Of a DNA stretch of 64,000 nt, positions 1-8,399 are shown one piece after another. The position numbers and the translations under genes were made by a program. Location: positions 124,001 through 188,000 of the forward strand of contig NZ_CZPZ01000031.1 in assembly GCF_001458775.1 (NCBI RefSeq), given 5' to 3'. Positions within the stretch are counted from its first letter, which is position 1, and each line of letters starts with the position of its first letter. The notes below the pieces were generated by a model. That model ran no database searches. It was not told the origin of the DNA and was given only the letters and a program-made list of their open reading frames with translations. This DNA comes from Candidatus Nitrospira nitrificans (lineage in GTDB: Bacteria; Nitrospirota; Nitrospiria; Nitrospirales; Nitrospiraceae).

Positions 1-740
1 GCAATCATGAGCAATTCATCGTGACCGTGTGGATAGGCGTATTTGACACAGCCGTCCATCCGAAACTTCAATGGTGCCGTATGGACTTGGACTCCTTGCC
101 TGATTTCGATCCCTTCGTCCGTCTGATCCGCAGGCCGATCACCGAACTTAGTGAAACAGACGATGTTGACGCCGACCTGATAGATATCCATTGCTTTGAC
201 CGGTTTGGCCTTCGGCGCAAAGTACATTGTAAAGGTGGCGATGACGTCCTTCGTGGGAGGGGCCCCGTGATAGAACGCGACCACCGTCATTAACTTATCG
301 GTTGCCGAAAGTTGGACGCCGTATCCATCGGGGAATTGGGTTTCCGACATTTCGAGTCCGGCCCCACCGAAGAAGAGCGGCTCACCGGGGCAGGACACGC
401 TGGGCTTGGTGTTGTTGATCATCAAAATATGATGCAGGTAATTTCTCGGCAATTCCTTCCCGTCGACTGTGGAAAGGGCCGATTTGAAGCCGATCAAATA
501 TTTGTCTTCCGGCAACTGGAAATTGAATCGCGGCATGGAATCGCCCATATCGCCTTCACCATGGCCGGTCGGAAGGTCGATGGGGCCGAAGGTTAAAACA
601 GCGGTGTTTTCTCCATAGGTGATTTTTGAGCCCACCTGTTTTTTCAGGGTGGGAATGGCGTGATGCTCATGCCCCCCGTCGGCGTAGGCCGATGAGATCA
701 TGAAGAAGAGAGAGAAAAACAGAGTGAGGGATCTGCGCAT
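1..740 (-). CDS. Exported protein, possible copper-monooxygenase-like fold (3' end outside window)
   Basis: The frame is open from an ATG at 740 to the window edge, giving 246 visible residues with the C-terminus missing. A GGAGG box lies 4 nt before the ATG. Residues 1-20 form a clear Sec signal peptide ending AYA, followed by a His-rich stretch (HEHH). Beyond it is a beta-rich domain with an HH pair at residues 103-104 (YLHHIL), a Cys at 117 (SCPGEP), and a later VNIVCF segment. The HH pair followed by a Cys-Pro-Gly segment loosely recalls the PHM / SURNod19-type copper fold, but this is a resemblance from memory and not an assignment. The protein is probably periplasmic. The next gene upstream is on the same strand and is also exported. 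Confidence 0.75.
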   Translation of the reverse strand, partial: MRRSLTLFFSLFFMISSAYADGGHEHHAIPTLKKQVGSKITYGENTAVLTFGPIDLPTGHGEGDMGDSMPRFNFQLPEDKYLIGFKSALSTVDGKELPRNYLHHILMINNTKPSVSCPGEPLFFGGAGLEMSETQFPDGYGVQLSATDKLMTVVAFYHGAPPTKDVIATFTMYFAPKAKPVKAMDIYQVGVNIVCFTKFGDRPADQTDEGIEIRQGVQVHTAPLKFRMDGCVKYAYPHGHDELLMI

Positions 741-819
741 AAGACCTCCAGAGGAAGTGAAGCGGTGATGTTTGAACCGGACTCCGATGTCTTGGTATGA
801 CTGGAAGCAACAGGCCAGC

Positions 820-1695
820 TCATTGGCCACTGGCTGGTGATGAGGTCACCTTCTTCCAGTGATAGGTGCCGCCATGTTCCTTCGGTGGAATATTTTTCCT
901 CGTATCGACCCGCGTGTACCACCAAATTCCCTTCGCCTGCGTGCCGTCTTCCGACAGGAGTACCTCAAACCCGCCTTCGCGATCGTTGCCGGGCTGGTGC
1001 CAGGTGCCTTGCCACAGTCGGTTCTCGATTTTTGTCGTGGTAAACCGTCCGCCCTGTTGCGTGTAGGGGCCGTTCCCGCTCTTATCGAGCGTCGCCTTGT
1101 AGCGTTTGTCGTCTTCGACTTCGAGAATATCCCATTCCCCGCTCACATCCGGCAGCGCGACAGCCGCGCTGCTGACGAGCTTTTGCGACCCCGCAGCCGG
1201 GGACGGCGAGGCAAGAGGTCCCCCAGGTTGAGCCGATCGGAACGATTCGTGCCACGACAATAATTGCCAACGTCCGGCACGCCGTTCGAGGACGCCGGTT
1301 TCCCTCAAGGGCAGGACCGTGCGCTTCACGGCGGATCCTTCGCCGACATAACGAGTATAGTCGAGTTCCATCGTAAACCAGGCCAGGTCGCCTTTCGTCC
1401 AGACTTTGAGCTCCGTAATCGGAATCTCGATCTTTTGGGTGTTGATAAATTCTTCACGCATTTCCCGTTCAAACTCAGGCCAGCCGATGTATTTGCGACC
1501 ACCGACTGTGTAACTGACGATATCGGCATCGTGGGCCATGAGGCGAGACAGTGTCGGGAGGTCTTTTTCCGCGTTGGCCCGGACCATTTGACGAATGGCC
1601 GTTTCTGGATCGAGTGGGTCACCGGCGCTCGCGACCGTAGCAAAACCGATCAGGAGCAAGAGGCTTCCACAGGCGAATGATCCCCGACGGGGCAT
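820..1695 (-). CDS. Exported SnoaL/NTF2-like protein with C-terminal lipocalin-like domain
   Basis: The protein has 291 aa. In-frame ATGs also exist at 1707 and 1713, but only the ATG at 1695 has a well placed GGAG (8 nt upstream), and it puts a signal peptide (MPRRGSF to VASA) exactly at the N-terminus. Residues ~28-150 look like the SnoaL/NTF2 cone fold used by DUF4440-type proteins: an AIRQMVRANAEKDL helix, SRLMAHDADIV, then a strand-rich part with WFTMELDYTRYV and WQLLSWHES. Residues ~175-291 form a separate beta-rich domain (SGEWDILEVEDDK, WQGTWHQPG, GTYHWKK) with a lipocalin or avidin-like pattern. The substrate is unknown. No catalytic residue can be named, and the gene may encode a ligand-binding periplasmic protein. 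Confidence 0.8.
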   Translation of the reverse strand: MPRRGSFACGSLLLLIGFATVASAGDPLDPETAIRQMVRANAEKDLPTLSRLMAHDADIVSYTVGGRKYIGWPEFEREMREEFINTQKIEIPITELKVWTKGDLAWFTMELDYTRYVGEGSAVKRTVLPLRETGVLERRAGRWQLLSWHESFRSAQPGGPLASPSPAAGSQKLVSSAAVALPDVSGEWDILEVEDDKRYKATLDKSGNGPYTQQGGRFTTTKIENRLWQGTWHQPGNDREGGFEVLLSEDGTQAKGIWWYTRVDTRKNIPPKEHGGTYHWKKVTSSPASGQ

Positions 1696-1786
1696 AAGAG
1701 TCTCCATGCGCATGACAAGGTTCAAAAGGTTAGAATGATCCGAAAAGCTACACGGCCTGAGGGGCCATGTCAACAACGAAGTAGAG

Positions 1787-2542
1787 TCAAGCGGAGCGCG
1801 GGGCCACCGCAATCACGGTGACGTTATCTTCGCCTCCCCGATCGAGCGCCGCCGTGATGAGACGGCGGCAGATTTGAGCCGGGTCGGGCTCACCTGCAGC
1901 GAGCAGGGTGCGGATATCCTCGTCCTCCAACATCTTGGTCAGCCCATCCGAGCAGAGCAGGATCAGATCCTCCGGCAGGAGCGGATAGGCCGTGATGGTG
2001 GGTTTCACCGTCAATCCCACTCCTAAGGCGCGTGTCAACACATGTCGTTCCGGATGAGTTTTGGCCATGTCTGCCGTGAGGATGCCGCGCTCCAGGTATT
2101 TTTCGATCAACGTATGGTCTTTAGTCAAGGGAGTCAATGTGCCGGATCGAAATCGATAGGCGCGACTGTCGCCGACATGGGCGAGGTAGGCAATCGGAGC
2201 GGGACCGGAGACGATCGCCAGGATCACGATGGTTGTGCCCATCCCTTTCAGCTTGGATTTTGATCGAGCCCGATTGAGGATCGCATTATGTGCTCGGCTG
2301 ATCATGTCTGTTAACACATCCACGGGTGAGGCTTGACCGCCAGAAAGCAGACCGCCCGCTGTTCTTGCTTCGGCTTGTACGGTGGCGATAGCCGTTTGCG
2401 CGGCGACTTCACCGCCGACATGCCCGCCCATTCCATCTGCGACGGCCCAGACACCTGCCTCATCGAGGATCGCGAACGCATCTTGGTTGACGGTGCGAAC
2501 GTGTCCGATCTCGCTCCGACCGGCGCCGATCCAGGTGCTCAT
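1787..2542 (-). CDS. PP2C-family serine/threonine protein phosphatase (Stp/PrpC type)
   Basis: The protein has 251 aa, the usual length for bacterial PP2C (PPM) phosphatases. The metal-binding motifs are in order: VNQDAF near residue 20, VADGMGGHVGG near 35, HVGDSRAYRF in the middle, LCSDGLT near 195 and GGEDNVTVI near the C-terminus. These aspartates bind the two Mn/Mg ions that hydrolyse phospho-Ser/Thr. There is no membrane segment or sensor domain, so it is cytoplasmic and free-standing. Its ATG overlaps the stop of the upstream nuclease gene by 4 nt, so the two are probably co-translated. No Hanks-type kinase partner is in the window. Confidence 0.93.
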   Translation of the reverse strand: MSTWIGAGRSEIGHVRTVNQDAFAILDEAGVWAVADGMGGHVGGEVAAQTAIATVQAEARTAGGLLSGGQASPVDVLTDMISRAHNAILNRARSKSKLKGMGTTIVILAIVSGPAPIAYLAHVGDSRAYRFRSGTLTPLTKDHTLIEKYLERGILTADMAKTHPERHVLTRALGVGLTVKPTITAYPLLPEDLILLCSDGLTKMLEDEDIRTLLAAGEPDPAQICRRLITAALDRGGEDNVTVIAVAPRSA

Positions 2543-3330
2543 TGGGAAGAGGTCGGTTGAAGGGTGGTCGACAATAAGGACGGCCCGAAGCGCGACACCA
2601 TGTCCTCATAGAAACGGTCGGCAAGGTGCACGAGGTTTTCGGTATCCGCTCGGTTGTAGCTCAAGAGAGTCTCACGGGCGATTGTGTCACCTCGGCGCCA
2701 CTGGAACCACAGGCGAACCGCATCCAATCCGTCGAGGCCACTGATGGTTGCATCGCGGTCGATCCCCATTTCTTGTTCGATGCGCTTCAGCCCCCCGCGT
2801 AACGAAAGCCGACGGGCGACAAAGCAAAGGTCGACGTGGAATAGGGGAAATCGGAGATTCGGAAACTCGGCACAGAGGTAGGGGACATCGAAGACCGATC
2901 CGAAAAAAGTCACGAGGAGGTCACACTGGTCGAGCTCCGCCTGCAACCGCTCTGTCGTCAGATTTTCACCGCGAACCAGGCTTGTCGTTGTCCCTCCGCG
3001 ATGAAGTCCAACGACTGTGACCGCTCCGGATTCGGGTGATGCGCCGGTCGTTTCGATATCAAGATACCCGGTCCGAGAGCGGTAGGTGTTGTATAGTCGC
3101 CAATGTTCTCGACGCGGAAGGCGGGAGCCAAACATATGAAGCTGTTCCCTCGCTACCAGCGATTGCGCCTCGCGGAGCTCTTCATCATACCAGTTCTTGC
3201 GTTGTTGAGAGAGGCCGGCGACGGACGGTCGATCCAGGAAACTTTGCCAATCGAGCAAGCCCTCTTGCCACCAGCGCCGTTCCGTGACTGGTCCGATACC
3301 CGGGAGGAAGATGAAGCTGGAGGTCAGCAT
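2539..3330 (-). CDS. RNase H-fold exonuclease-like protein (YprB type)
   Basis: The protein has 263 aa from the ATG at 3330. A longer frame starts at 3384, but the shorter start begins with the family-like segment TSSFIFLPGIGPVTE and leaves a normal gap to the divergent gene at 3426. No strong ribosome binding site decides between them. The N-terminal ~60 residues resemble the helix-hairpin-helix-like lead of YprB proteins. The rest is a DEDD-type RNase H-like domain: YLDIETTGASPESG (acidic DxE) near residue 90, then a DLLVTFFGSVFDVPYL segment, and SYNRADTENLVHLADRFYE near the C-terminus. It is probably a 3'-5' exonuclease of unknown substrate. The stop overlaps the start of the phosphatase gene. 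Confidence 0.8.
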   Translation of the reverse strand: MLTSSFIFLPGIGPVTERRWWQEGLLDWQSFLDRPSVAGLSQQRKNWYDEELREAQSLVAREQLHMFGSRLPRREHWRLYNTYRSRTGYLDIETTGASPESGAVTVVGLHRGGTTTSLVRGENLTTERLQAELDQCDLLVTFFGSVFDVPYLCAEFPNLRFPLFHVDLCFVARRLSLRGGLKRIEQEMGIDRDATISGLDGLDAVRLWFQWRRGDTIARETLLSYNRADTENLVHLADRFYEDMVSRFGPSLLSTTLQPTSSQ

Positions 3331-3425
3331 CTCGCGGATTGTAGCCTTGATTTCGTATAGGAGACAAGCTACAGTTCGCAACATCGCGAAGAACGCAGTG
3401 AAGAAACGGGTGGGCCATCGATCGC

Positions 3426-3809
3426 ATGACCGCGCCGGCGAAACGAATTCGTATTATCATTGGCGGAGTTCGGCTGGAAGCGGAACTCAGAAAGACGAAG
3501 ACGGCAGACGAAGTGTATGCGGCGCTTCCGGTCACGGCTGCGATCAGCACGTGGGGAGAGGAATTCTACTTCCCGATTTCAGGAGTTCGCGACTACCGGG
3601 AAACCGCGACGACCCAGGTGAAGGTCGGAGACATTGCCTTCTGGGGCGCCGGGAAGGTTTTGGCGATCTTTTTTGGGCGAACTCCCATGAGCGTAGGGAT
3701 CGATCCGGTTCCGGCTGATCGCGTAAATATCATCGGGACGATCATAGGGGATGCGACCAAACTTCGGCAGGTCATGGATGTCGCGACCATTCAACTCGAA
3801 CCGGTGTAA
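3426..3809 (+). CDS. Cyclophilin-like fold protein (TM1367 family)
   Basis: The protein has 127 aa. It shows the small cyclophilin-like barrel pattern known from TM1367-type proteins: RIRIIIGGVRLEAELRKTKTADEVYAALP, then GEEFYFPISG, then VGDIAFWGAGKVLAIFFGRTP and a final beta hairpin. These proteins resemble cyclophilin but lack the FHRVIPGFMIQGGD catalytic segment, which is indeed absent here, so isomerase activity should not be assumed. It is cytoplasmic and ends 5 nt before the first DUF507 gene, in the same direction, so it probably heads that operon. Confidence 0.8.
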   Translation: MTAPAKRIRIIIGGVRLEAELRKTKTADEVYAALPVTAAISTWGEEFYFPISGVRDYRETATTQVKVGDIAFWGAGKVLAIFFGRTPMSVGIDPVPADRVNIIGTIIGDATKLRQVMDVATIQLEPV

Positions 3810-3814
3810 ACGTC

Positions 3815-4096
3815 ATGCGGCTGTCCAAAGAGCGTGTGCGGCATATGGCCGAGAACCTCATCGGTCGTCTCCACGAGGAAGGGCACATCGAATTCATCGG
3901 AGACCGGAAGGGGTTCGTCGAGGTATTGGATCAGGCCATCACGCATGAATTATCCGTTGAAGATCGTGTGAATGCGGAAGTGCGGCAGTTGCTGAAGGCC
4001 TACGAACAGCAAATTGCGCAAGGGCAGGTCGATTATCAAAAGATGTTCCAGATGGTGAAACAGAAGTTGGTTCGTGAGCGGGGAATTATTTTGTGA
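3815..4096 (+). CDS. DUF507 family protein, copy 1
   Basis: The protein has 93 aa, small and mostly helical. It starts MRLSKERVRHMAENLIGRL and runs to KLVRERGIIL, a typical DUF507 layout: a helix with hydrophobic heptads, a charged middle (VEDRVNAEVRQLLKAYEQQI) and a C-terminal QMVKQKLVRERG helix. The function of DUF507 is unknown. It lies 5 nt after the cyclophilin-fold gene and 105 nt before a second DUF507 gene, so the pair looks like an old tandem duplication. There is no signal peptide or membrane segment. Confidence 0.88.
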   Translation: MRLSKERVRHMAENLIGRLHEEGHIEFIGDRKGFVEVLDQAITHELSVEDRVNAEVRQLLKAYEQQIAQGQVDYQKMFQMVKQKLVRERGIIL

Positions 4097-4201
4097 AGGT
4101 CATTGGGCGATGATCATGGGTCATCGGCGAGAAACGAATTGGTTGTAGAGAGTTTTTCCGGCCATTGACCAGTGCCGAGTGACCATTGACTTGGACCCAA
4201 A

Positions 4202-4471
4202 ATGTTGAGCGAAGACAAGGCGAACCATCTGGCACATGTCATCCTCACAGCCGTCAAGAGCTATACCGGAGCGAAAGTTACGGGCAAGGATGAACGGGTA
4301 TTAAAAGCGATTAAACAGGTAGTGGTCGCTGAGTTGATGCAGGAACAGGAGATCGACCGAAGGGTGAAAGCCAAGTTGGCATCGTATTCTCGAGGGATCG
4401 TTGATGGAAGCGCGGAGTGGGATATCTTGTATCGAAAAACCTTCGAAGAAGAGACGCGCAAACAGACGTAG
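4202..4471 (+). CDS. DUF507 family protein, copy 2
   Basis: The protein has 89 aa and is homologous to its upstream neighbour in layout: MLSEDKANHLAHVILTAV, then a charged central helix with EIDRRVKAKLASYSRGI, then DILYRKTFEEETRKQT. The two copies share the pattern but are clearly diverged, so the duplication is not recent. The function is unknown. The ribosome binding site is weak (TTGGA-like). The next gene, a TPR lipoprotein, starts 24 nt downstream and may be in the same transcript. Confidence 0.85.
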   Translation: MLSEDKANHLAHVILTAVKSYTGAKVTGKDERVLKAIKQVVVAELMQEQEIDRRVKAKLASYSRGIVDGSAEWDILYRKTFEEETRKQT

Positions 4472-4495
4472 GTCTGACCGTCGAGGTTGTTTTAC

Positions 4496-4945
4496 ATGAG
4501 AAAAACCATACCACTATTGGCGATGTGGGGTCTCGTGTTGTTGCTGGTTGGGACGACGGCCTGTATGCAGAAACGCAAACCGCTTGTACCGCTTGCCCTT
4601 GATGGCGAGGTCAAGGCTCAGGCCACGGCGCTGACCGACCAAGGAACGCAAGCCTATCAGGCGCAACAGTACGAGGAGGCCAAACGGTATTTCGAGCAAG
4701 CCGTCGCGGCGGCTCCGCAATCCGGGCCGGCCCATTACAACTATGCGTTGGCCTTGAACGCACTGGGCGATTCAGCAGTCGCCAGACAGCATTTTCTGGA
4801 AGCAGCCAACCTGTCTCCCGGAGACAAGACCATCTGGGACTCGCCGGCGCTTTCAGCGTATGGGAATCCCGAGAACAAGAACCGCACCAAGGATCGTCCC
4901 TATGGGACCCATCGGCCGAACTTCGGCGGAATGCCGAGATATTGA
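4496..4945 (+). CDS. TPR-containing lipoprotein
   Basis: The protein has 149 aa from the ATG at 4496, preceded by CGAGG at 9 nt. The N-terminus MRKTIPLLAMWGLVLLLVG ends in TTAC, so Cys 23 is a probable lipidation site, although Thr at -3 is not ideal. Residues ~45-110 hold about two tetratricopeptide repeats: ALTDQGTQAYQAQQYEEAKRYFEQA and SGPAHYNYALALNALGDSAVARQHFLEAA. The tail is Pro/Asn/Arg-rich and low in complexity. TPR lipoproteins of this size usually scaffold envelope complexes, but no partner is obvious here. It is followed 13 nt later by the peroxiredoxin gene. Confidence 0.85.
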   Translation: MRKTIPLLAMWGLVLLLVGTTACMQKRKPLVPLALDGEVKAQATALTDQGTQAYQAQQYEEAKRYFEQAVAAAPQSGPAHYNYALALNALGDSAVARQHFLEAANLSPGDKTIWDSPALSAYGNPENKNRTKDRPYGTHRPNFGGMPRY

Positions 4946-4958
4946 AAAGGATGGATCT

Positions 4959-5426
4959 ATGAGCAAAGAACTTGCGGTCGGAGATAACGCGCCGGAACTT
5001 GCGATTCCGGACCAGCATGGGAAATCCGTGACCTTGAAGAGTTTCAAGGGGAAACAGATCGTCCTCTACTTCTATCCGAAAGACGATACCCCGGGCTGCA
5101 CGAAAGAGTCCTGTGATTTTCGCGATGTGGAGTCGCAGATCATCCGGGCGGGAGGCGCCATTGTCGGAGTGAGTTTGGATGGGAAAGAATCGCACCAGAA
5201 GTTCATCAAGAAATTCGGACTGCCGTTCCCGCTTCTCAGCGATGAAGATGCGGCGATTTCCAAGGCCTACGGCGTGTACAAAGAGAAGAACATGTACGGG
5301 AAAAAGTACTGGGGGATCGAGCGCAGCACGTTCGTCATCGATCTCGAAGGCAAGCTCAAGGCGATCTTTCGGAAGGTGAGCGTCGACGGCCACGCGGACG
5401 AAGTGCTCAAAGCCCTGAAAGCCTAG
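4959..5426 (+). CDS. bcp: Thioredoxin-dependent thiol peroxidase (BCP/PrxQ peroxiredoxin)
   Basis: The protein has 155 aa, the normal size for BCP. The start is the ATG at 4959 behind AAAAGGA. The active site TPGCTKESC carries the peroxidatic Cys 47 and the resolving Cys 52, which is the C-x4-C arrangement of alpha-helical BCP/PrxQ. The flanking FYPKDDTPGCT, GVSLDGKESHQKF and the C-terminal WGIERSTFVID pattern fit the family. It reduces H2O2 and organic hydroperoxides with electrons from thioredoxin in the cytoplasm. It follows the TPR lipoprotein closely. Confidence 0.95.
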   Translation: MSKELAVGDNAPELAIPDQHGKSVTLKSFKGKQIVLYFYPKDDTPGCTKESCDFRDVESQIIRAGGAIVGVSLDGKESHQKFIKKFGLPFPLLSDEDAAISKAYGVYKEKNMYGKKYWGIERSTFVIDLEGKLKAIFRKVSVDGHADEVLKALKA

Positions 5427-5474
5427 CGTCCACACATCAATTCGTGATCCGTTCTTTTCTTGGCCGGTAAGGCG

Positions 5475-6341
5475 ATGCGGCAGACCATGAGCCAAACCCG
5501 CGAAGCCTGTTTCGCTCTCTTCCTTCTCATCGTTGTCTCACCGAGTCTATTGTTCGCCGCGGAGAAAAGTTCCGCCGCGATTCTCGTCAGAGACGCGCTG
5601 ACGGCTCCGGGCCAGGCAACCACCGTAGAAGCCAAACTTATCTCGAAACGACTCATGCTCATTGCCGCATTGGGCGGGGAGCCACTTGAACTCGTGGTGG
5701 ATGGGAAGGTTGTCGCCACGGCGTTGACCGGCGGTGATGGCCGGGCGTTCTTCACCTATACTCCAAAGGCGCAAGGTCTCGCGCCGGTCCAAGTCCGCGT
5801 CGGCAACAGCCCACGAGTCGACCAGGCGGAAGGCCAGGCGAATCTCGCGGTGTGGGAGAGGCGGCAGCCAATCCTCGTGATCGAACTGTCGTCCTTGATC
5901 GAGGAACCGACGCCGAGTCGAATCCCTCCCATCGGAATCATCCTTGAATCGGAACGGAAACCGATAGCCGAGGCAGTGAATGAGCTTGGGAAGCTCACGC
6001 AGTTTTATTACAAGGTTGTGTATGTGGTGAATGTACCCGTGGGGATAGACGGATTTCAGCGGAGCGCAGAGGTCAGGGATTGGTTGAAGAAACACAAGTT
6101 TCCAACCGGCTATGTGTTGGCGCTGCCCGCTGACACAATGGCCTTGGGGACAAAGATTGACGAGCTCCATGCCTCGGGCTGGAAGACCATCAAAACCGGG
6201 GTCGGCCGATCCAAAGCATTTGCCGAGGCATTTCTGCAGCGTCGTCTCGACGCGATCATGGTGCCGGAACCCGCGAAGGGCGAGGCGCCGCGCAAGGCCA
6301 AGGTGGCGAAGGATTGGAAGGATGTGAGGAGGAAACTGTAG
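5475..6341 (+). CDS. Exported protein with N-terminal Ig-like region and possible LNS2/HAD-like C-terminal region
   Basis: The protein has 288 aa from the ATG at 5475; an ATG at 5487 is also possible and neither has a perfectly spaced ribosome binding site. The signal peptide runs to LLFAAEK. Residues ~30-125 look like a beta-sandwich that binds or decorates (LVVDGKVVATALTGGDGRAFFTYTP). From about residue 155, the segments VVYVVNVP, GFQRSAEVRDWLKKHKFPTGYVLAL and IKTGVGRSKAFAEAFLQRRLDAIMV recall LNS2/App1-type HAD-like domains, but the DxDGT catalytic motif is not visible. Function is therefore unknown and catalysis doubtful. Confidence 0.75.
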   Translation: MRQTMSQTREACFALFLLIVVSPSLLFAAEKSSAAILVRDALTAPGQATTVEAKLISKRLMLIAALGGEPLELVVDGKVVATALTGGDGRAFFTYTPKAQGLAPVQVRVGNSPRVDQAEGQANLAVWERRQPILVIELSSLIEEPTPSRIPPIGIILESERKPIAEAVNELGKLTQFYYKVVYVVNVPVGIDGFQRSAEVRDWLKKHKFPTGYVLALPADTMALGTKIDELHASGWKTIKTGVGRSKAFAEAFLQRRLDAIMVPEPAKGEAPRKAKVAKDWKDVRRKL

Positions 6342-6367
6342 CAGGTGTCCCGATTGGTTTAGCGCAG

Positions 6368-6563
6368 GTGTTGGAATACTTCGATGCACCTCATCGGCCT
6401 CATCGCCCTACCCAGCAAGCGGCCTTCGGCTTCTTCAATCAAAACCTTGTCATGGATACAAGCAGGCCATGGCCGACGGCGTCAACGTCAACTACGACGT
6501 GTACGCATCCGCATCGCCATTACCGCGGGCCGCTCCAAGGTTGAAGCAGATGTGTATGTCCAG
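6368..6563 (+). pseudogene. Decayed type I restriction endonuclease subunit R (hsdR) fragment
   Basis: There is no usable reading frame, but hopping between the three plus frames gives successive pieces of an HsdR helicase region: VLEYFDA (6368-6388), HLIGLIALPSK (from 6387), QAAFGFFNQNLVM, YKQAMADGVNVNYDVY, then IRIAITAGRSKVEA. These follow one another in the order found in EcoKI-like and EcoEI-like R subunits (helicase motif III surroundings). At least four small indels separate them within about 170 bp, so this is an old relic and not a sequencing error. No hsdM or hsdS lies in the window. The match is from memory of the family and needs a search. Confidence 0.7.
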
Positions 6564-6716
6564 CGATCGGAGAACAACCCTCAAACTCTCTCCCATTGAA
6601 CGGAAGCGGCCGAGAAACTGATCGTCAGCCGCGATGAGCTTCCGGATACCGATGGAGAGCGGGCGGGATCTGTTCTCGATAAATGTGAGATTGTTCCTTA
6701 GCGGAGGAGGGTGTGT

Positions 6717-8245
6717 ATGGGTAAGAAATGCGTTCTCAATGTAGATCTGGCAGATGTGTGGGAGCAAAAGGGTCGAAAGAAATTTATCCGGACGGTTGCT
6801 TGGGGTGACGAAGTGTCGGTTGTGAAGGAAACCAGCAGCCATATTGAAGTCGGCACGACGGTCTTTCGCCAACGATCGGATGGCAGTATCTTGCCGGAAT
6901 CCATCACGGGCTATATCGAGCCGAGCAAGTCCTCCGGCATCAAGATCGAGACGATCACGAGGCCGCTCAAGGACAACAGGGTGCTCAAGGTCAATGTCGT
7001 CGATGTCCAGCAGGGAGACGGCACCGTCATTGAATCTCCGGATGGAAAAATCATCCTTGTCGACGGCGGCGACAACCAAATGTTCGCTCGCTATTTGGCC
7101 GGCCGCTTTCGTGGCACGACGATCACGAACCCCCGGGAAGTCGAGTGCATCATTGTCACCCATGGAGACGCCGACCATTTCGCCGGCCTCACCGAGATCT
7201 TTACGTCGGAAACCAACAAGGAGAAGCGAAAGAGGCTGTTCATGCAGCCGAAGCGTGTCTACCACAACGGCATTGTCAAACGCCCGACCACGGTCAACAA
7301 GATGAATGTCCCCGAAACCAAACAACTCGGCCCAACCAAAACAGTGGACGGCCGACTGTTCCTCGTCGGCTTGGAAGACGATCTCCTGGCAGTAGCCGAT
7401 GCGGACATGAACGAGCCGTTCCGGAAATGGAAGCAAGCCCTGTCTCAGTACAACAGTAGAAAGAATGTCGAGATCCGGCGATTGCAGTTCGGCGACGACA
7501 ACGCCTTTGCCTTTTTCAATAATGGAGACCTGCGAATTGAGGTGCTTGGCCCCCTCGTGACCACCATGAGTGAAAAACCGGCATTGCGATTCCTCGGCAA
7601 TCCTCCCAAGGGGCCAAGAATCGGTCATGAATCGTTGAGCGTCAAAGAGGCGGGCTTCAAAGGACATTCGGCATCGCACACGATCAACGGACACTCCATC
7701 GTCTTTCGCCTAATATATGGAGGGTTCAGTTACCTGTTCTCTGGTGATCTCAATGACGAAGCCGGCCGGTTCCTTGCCCGTGAGCACAATCGCGGCAGCC
7801 TCAACCTGAAATCGGAAGTATTCAAAGCGCCTCATCATGGTTCGGCCGATTTTTCCGGGGCATTCTTCCAGGCTGTCTCGCCGGTCGTGAGCGTGGTCTC
7901 GAGCGGAGATGAAACGCGAGGAAAGAATACATCCATCCCCGGGCGACATTGATGGGGGCGTTAGGAAAATGGGCAAGGGGCCCTGAGCCGCTGATCTTGG
8001 TGACGGAACTGGTGGCCTTCTTCAAAGAAGAGAAGTGGTGCCGTTCCGTGGATGACCAGGAATATAAACGACGCGGCCCATTTTACGGATTCAGCCGTAC
8101 GTCCTATGGAATCGTGAAGACACGCACCGACGGCAAGCGACTCTTCGTGTATACGGATAGCGGTAACATCAAAATGAAAGAGGCCTATGCCTACAGGCTC
8201 GACTCCTCAGGGGCGCCGCAGCCGGCCGAGGTAATACGTGCGTGA
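6717..8245 (+). pseudogene. ComEC-like metallo-beta-lactamase-fold hydrolase, broken by one missing base
   Basis: The start is the ATG at 6717 behind GGAGGAGG. The first frame runs to a stop at 7952 (412 aa). The C-terminal part continues in another frame to 8245. Adding one A to the GAAA run at 7911-7914 restores a single frame of 509 aa through GDENARKEYIHPRATLM, with the total length then divisible by three. The N-terminal ~80 residues are SH3-like. The MBL domain follows with THGDADHFAG, SGDLND and KAPHHGS, the zinc ligands typical of ComEC/Rec2-type hydrolases. There are no membrane segments, so it is a soluble relative and not a DNA channel. It may be a real pseudogene or an assembly error. 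It sits beside the hsdR relic. Confidence 0.82.
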
Positions 8246-8296
8246 CCGATAACGATGAAATGGTTAATGGCTAAATCGTTGTCGTCATACTCCAGT

Positions 8297-8323
8297 GAAG
8301 AGTCCTCTGTGACGGGGCTCTTC
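8297..8323. terminator. Hairpin downstream of the MBL gene
   Basis: GAAGAGTCC pairs with the nearly complementary GGGCTCTTC about 8 nt later (one T-G wobble), some 50 nt after the stop at 8245. No T-run follows, so it could be a transcript-end hairpin or a weak terminator only. Confidence 0.3.
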
Positions 8324-8399
8324 GCGCCGTGATTGAGAGAACCGCATAGATTCATGGAAAGCAATCGTGCGACGCCTCGCCTTGATCACGAGATCGGAC

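Noticed and set aside
4611-5495. Long open frame on the minus strand antisense to the TPR lipoprotein and bcp genes
   Set aside because: It has no family pattern, and the plus-strand genes have clear motifs and ribosome binding sites.
6492-7694. 400-codon minus-strand frame antisense to the MBL gene
   Set aside because: It is a shadow of the MBL codon pattern and shows no recognisable domain, while the plus strand has the zinc motifs.
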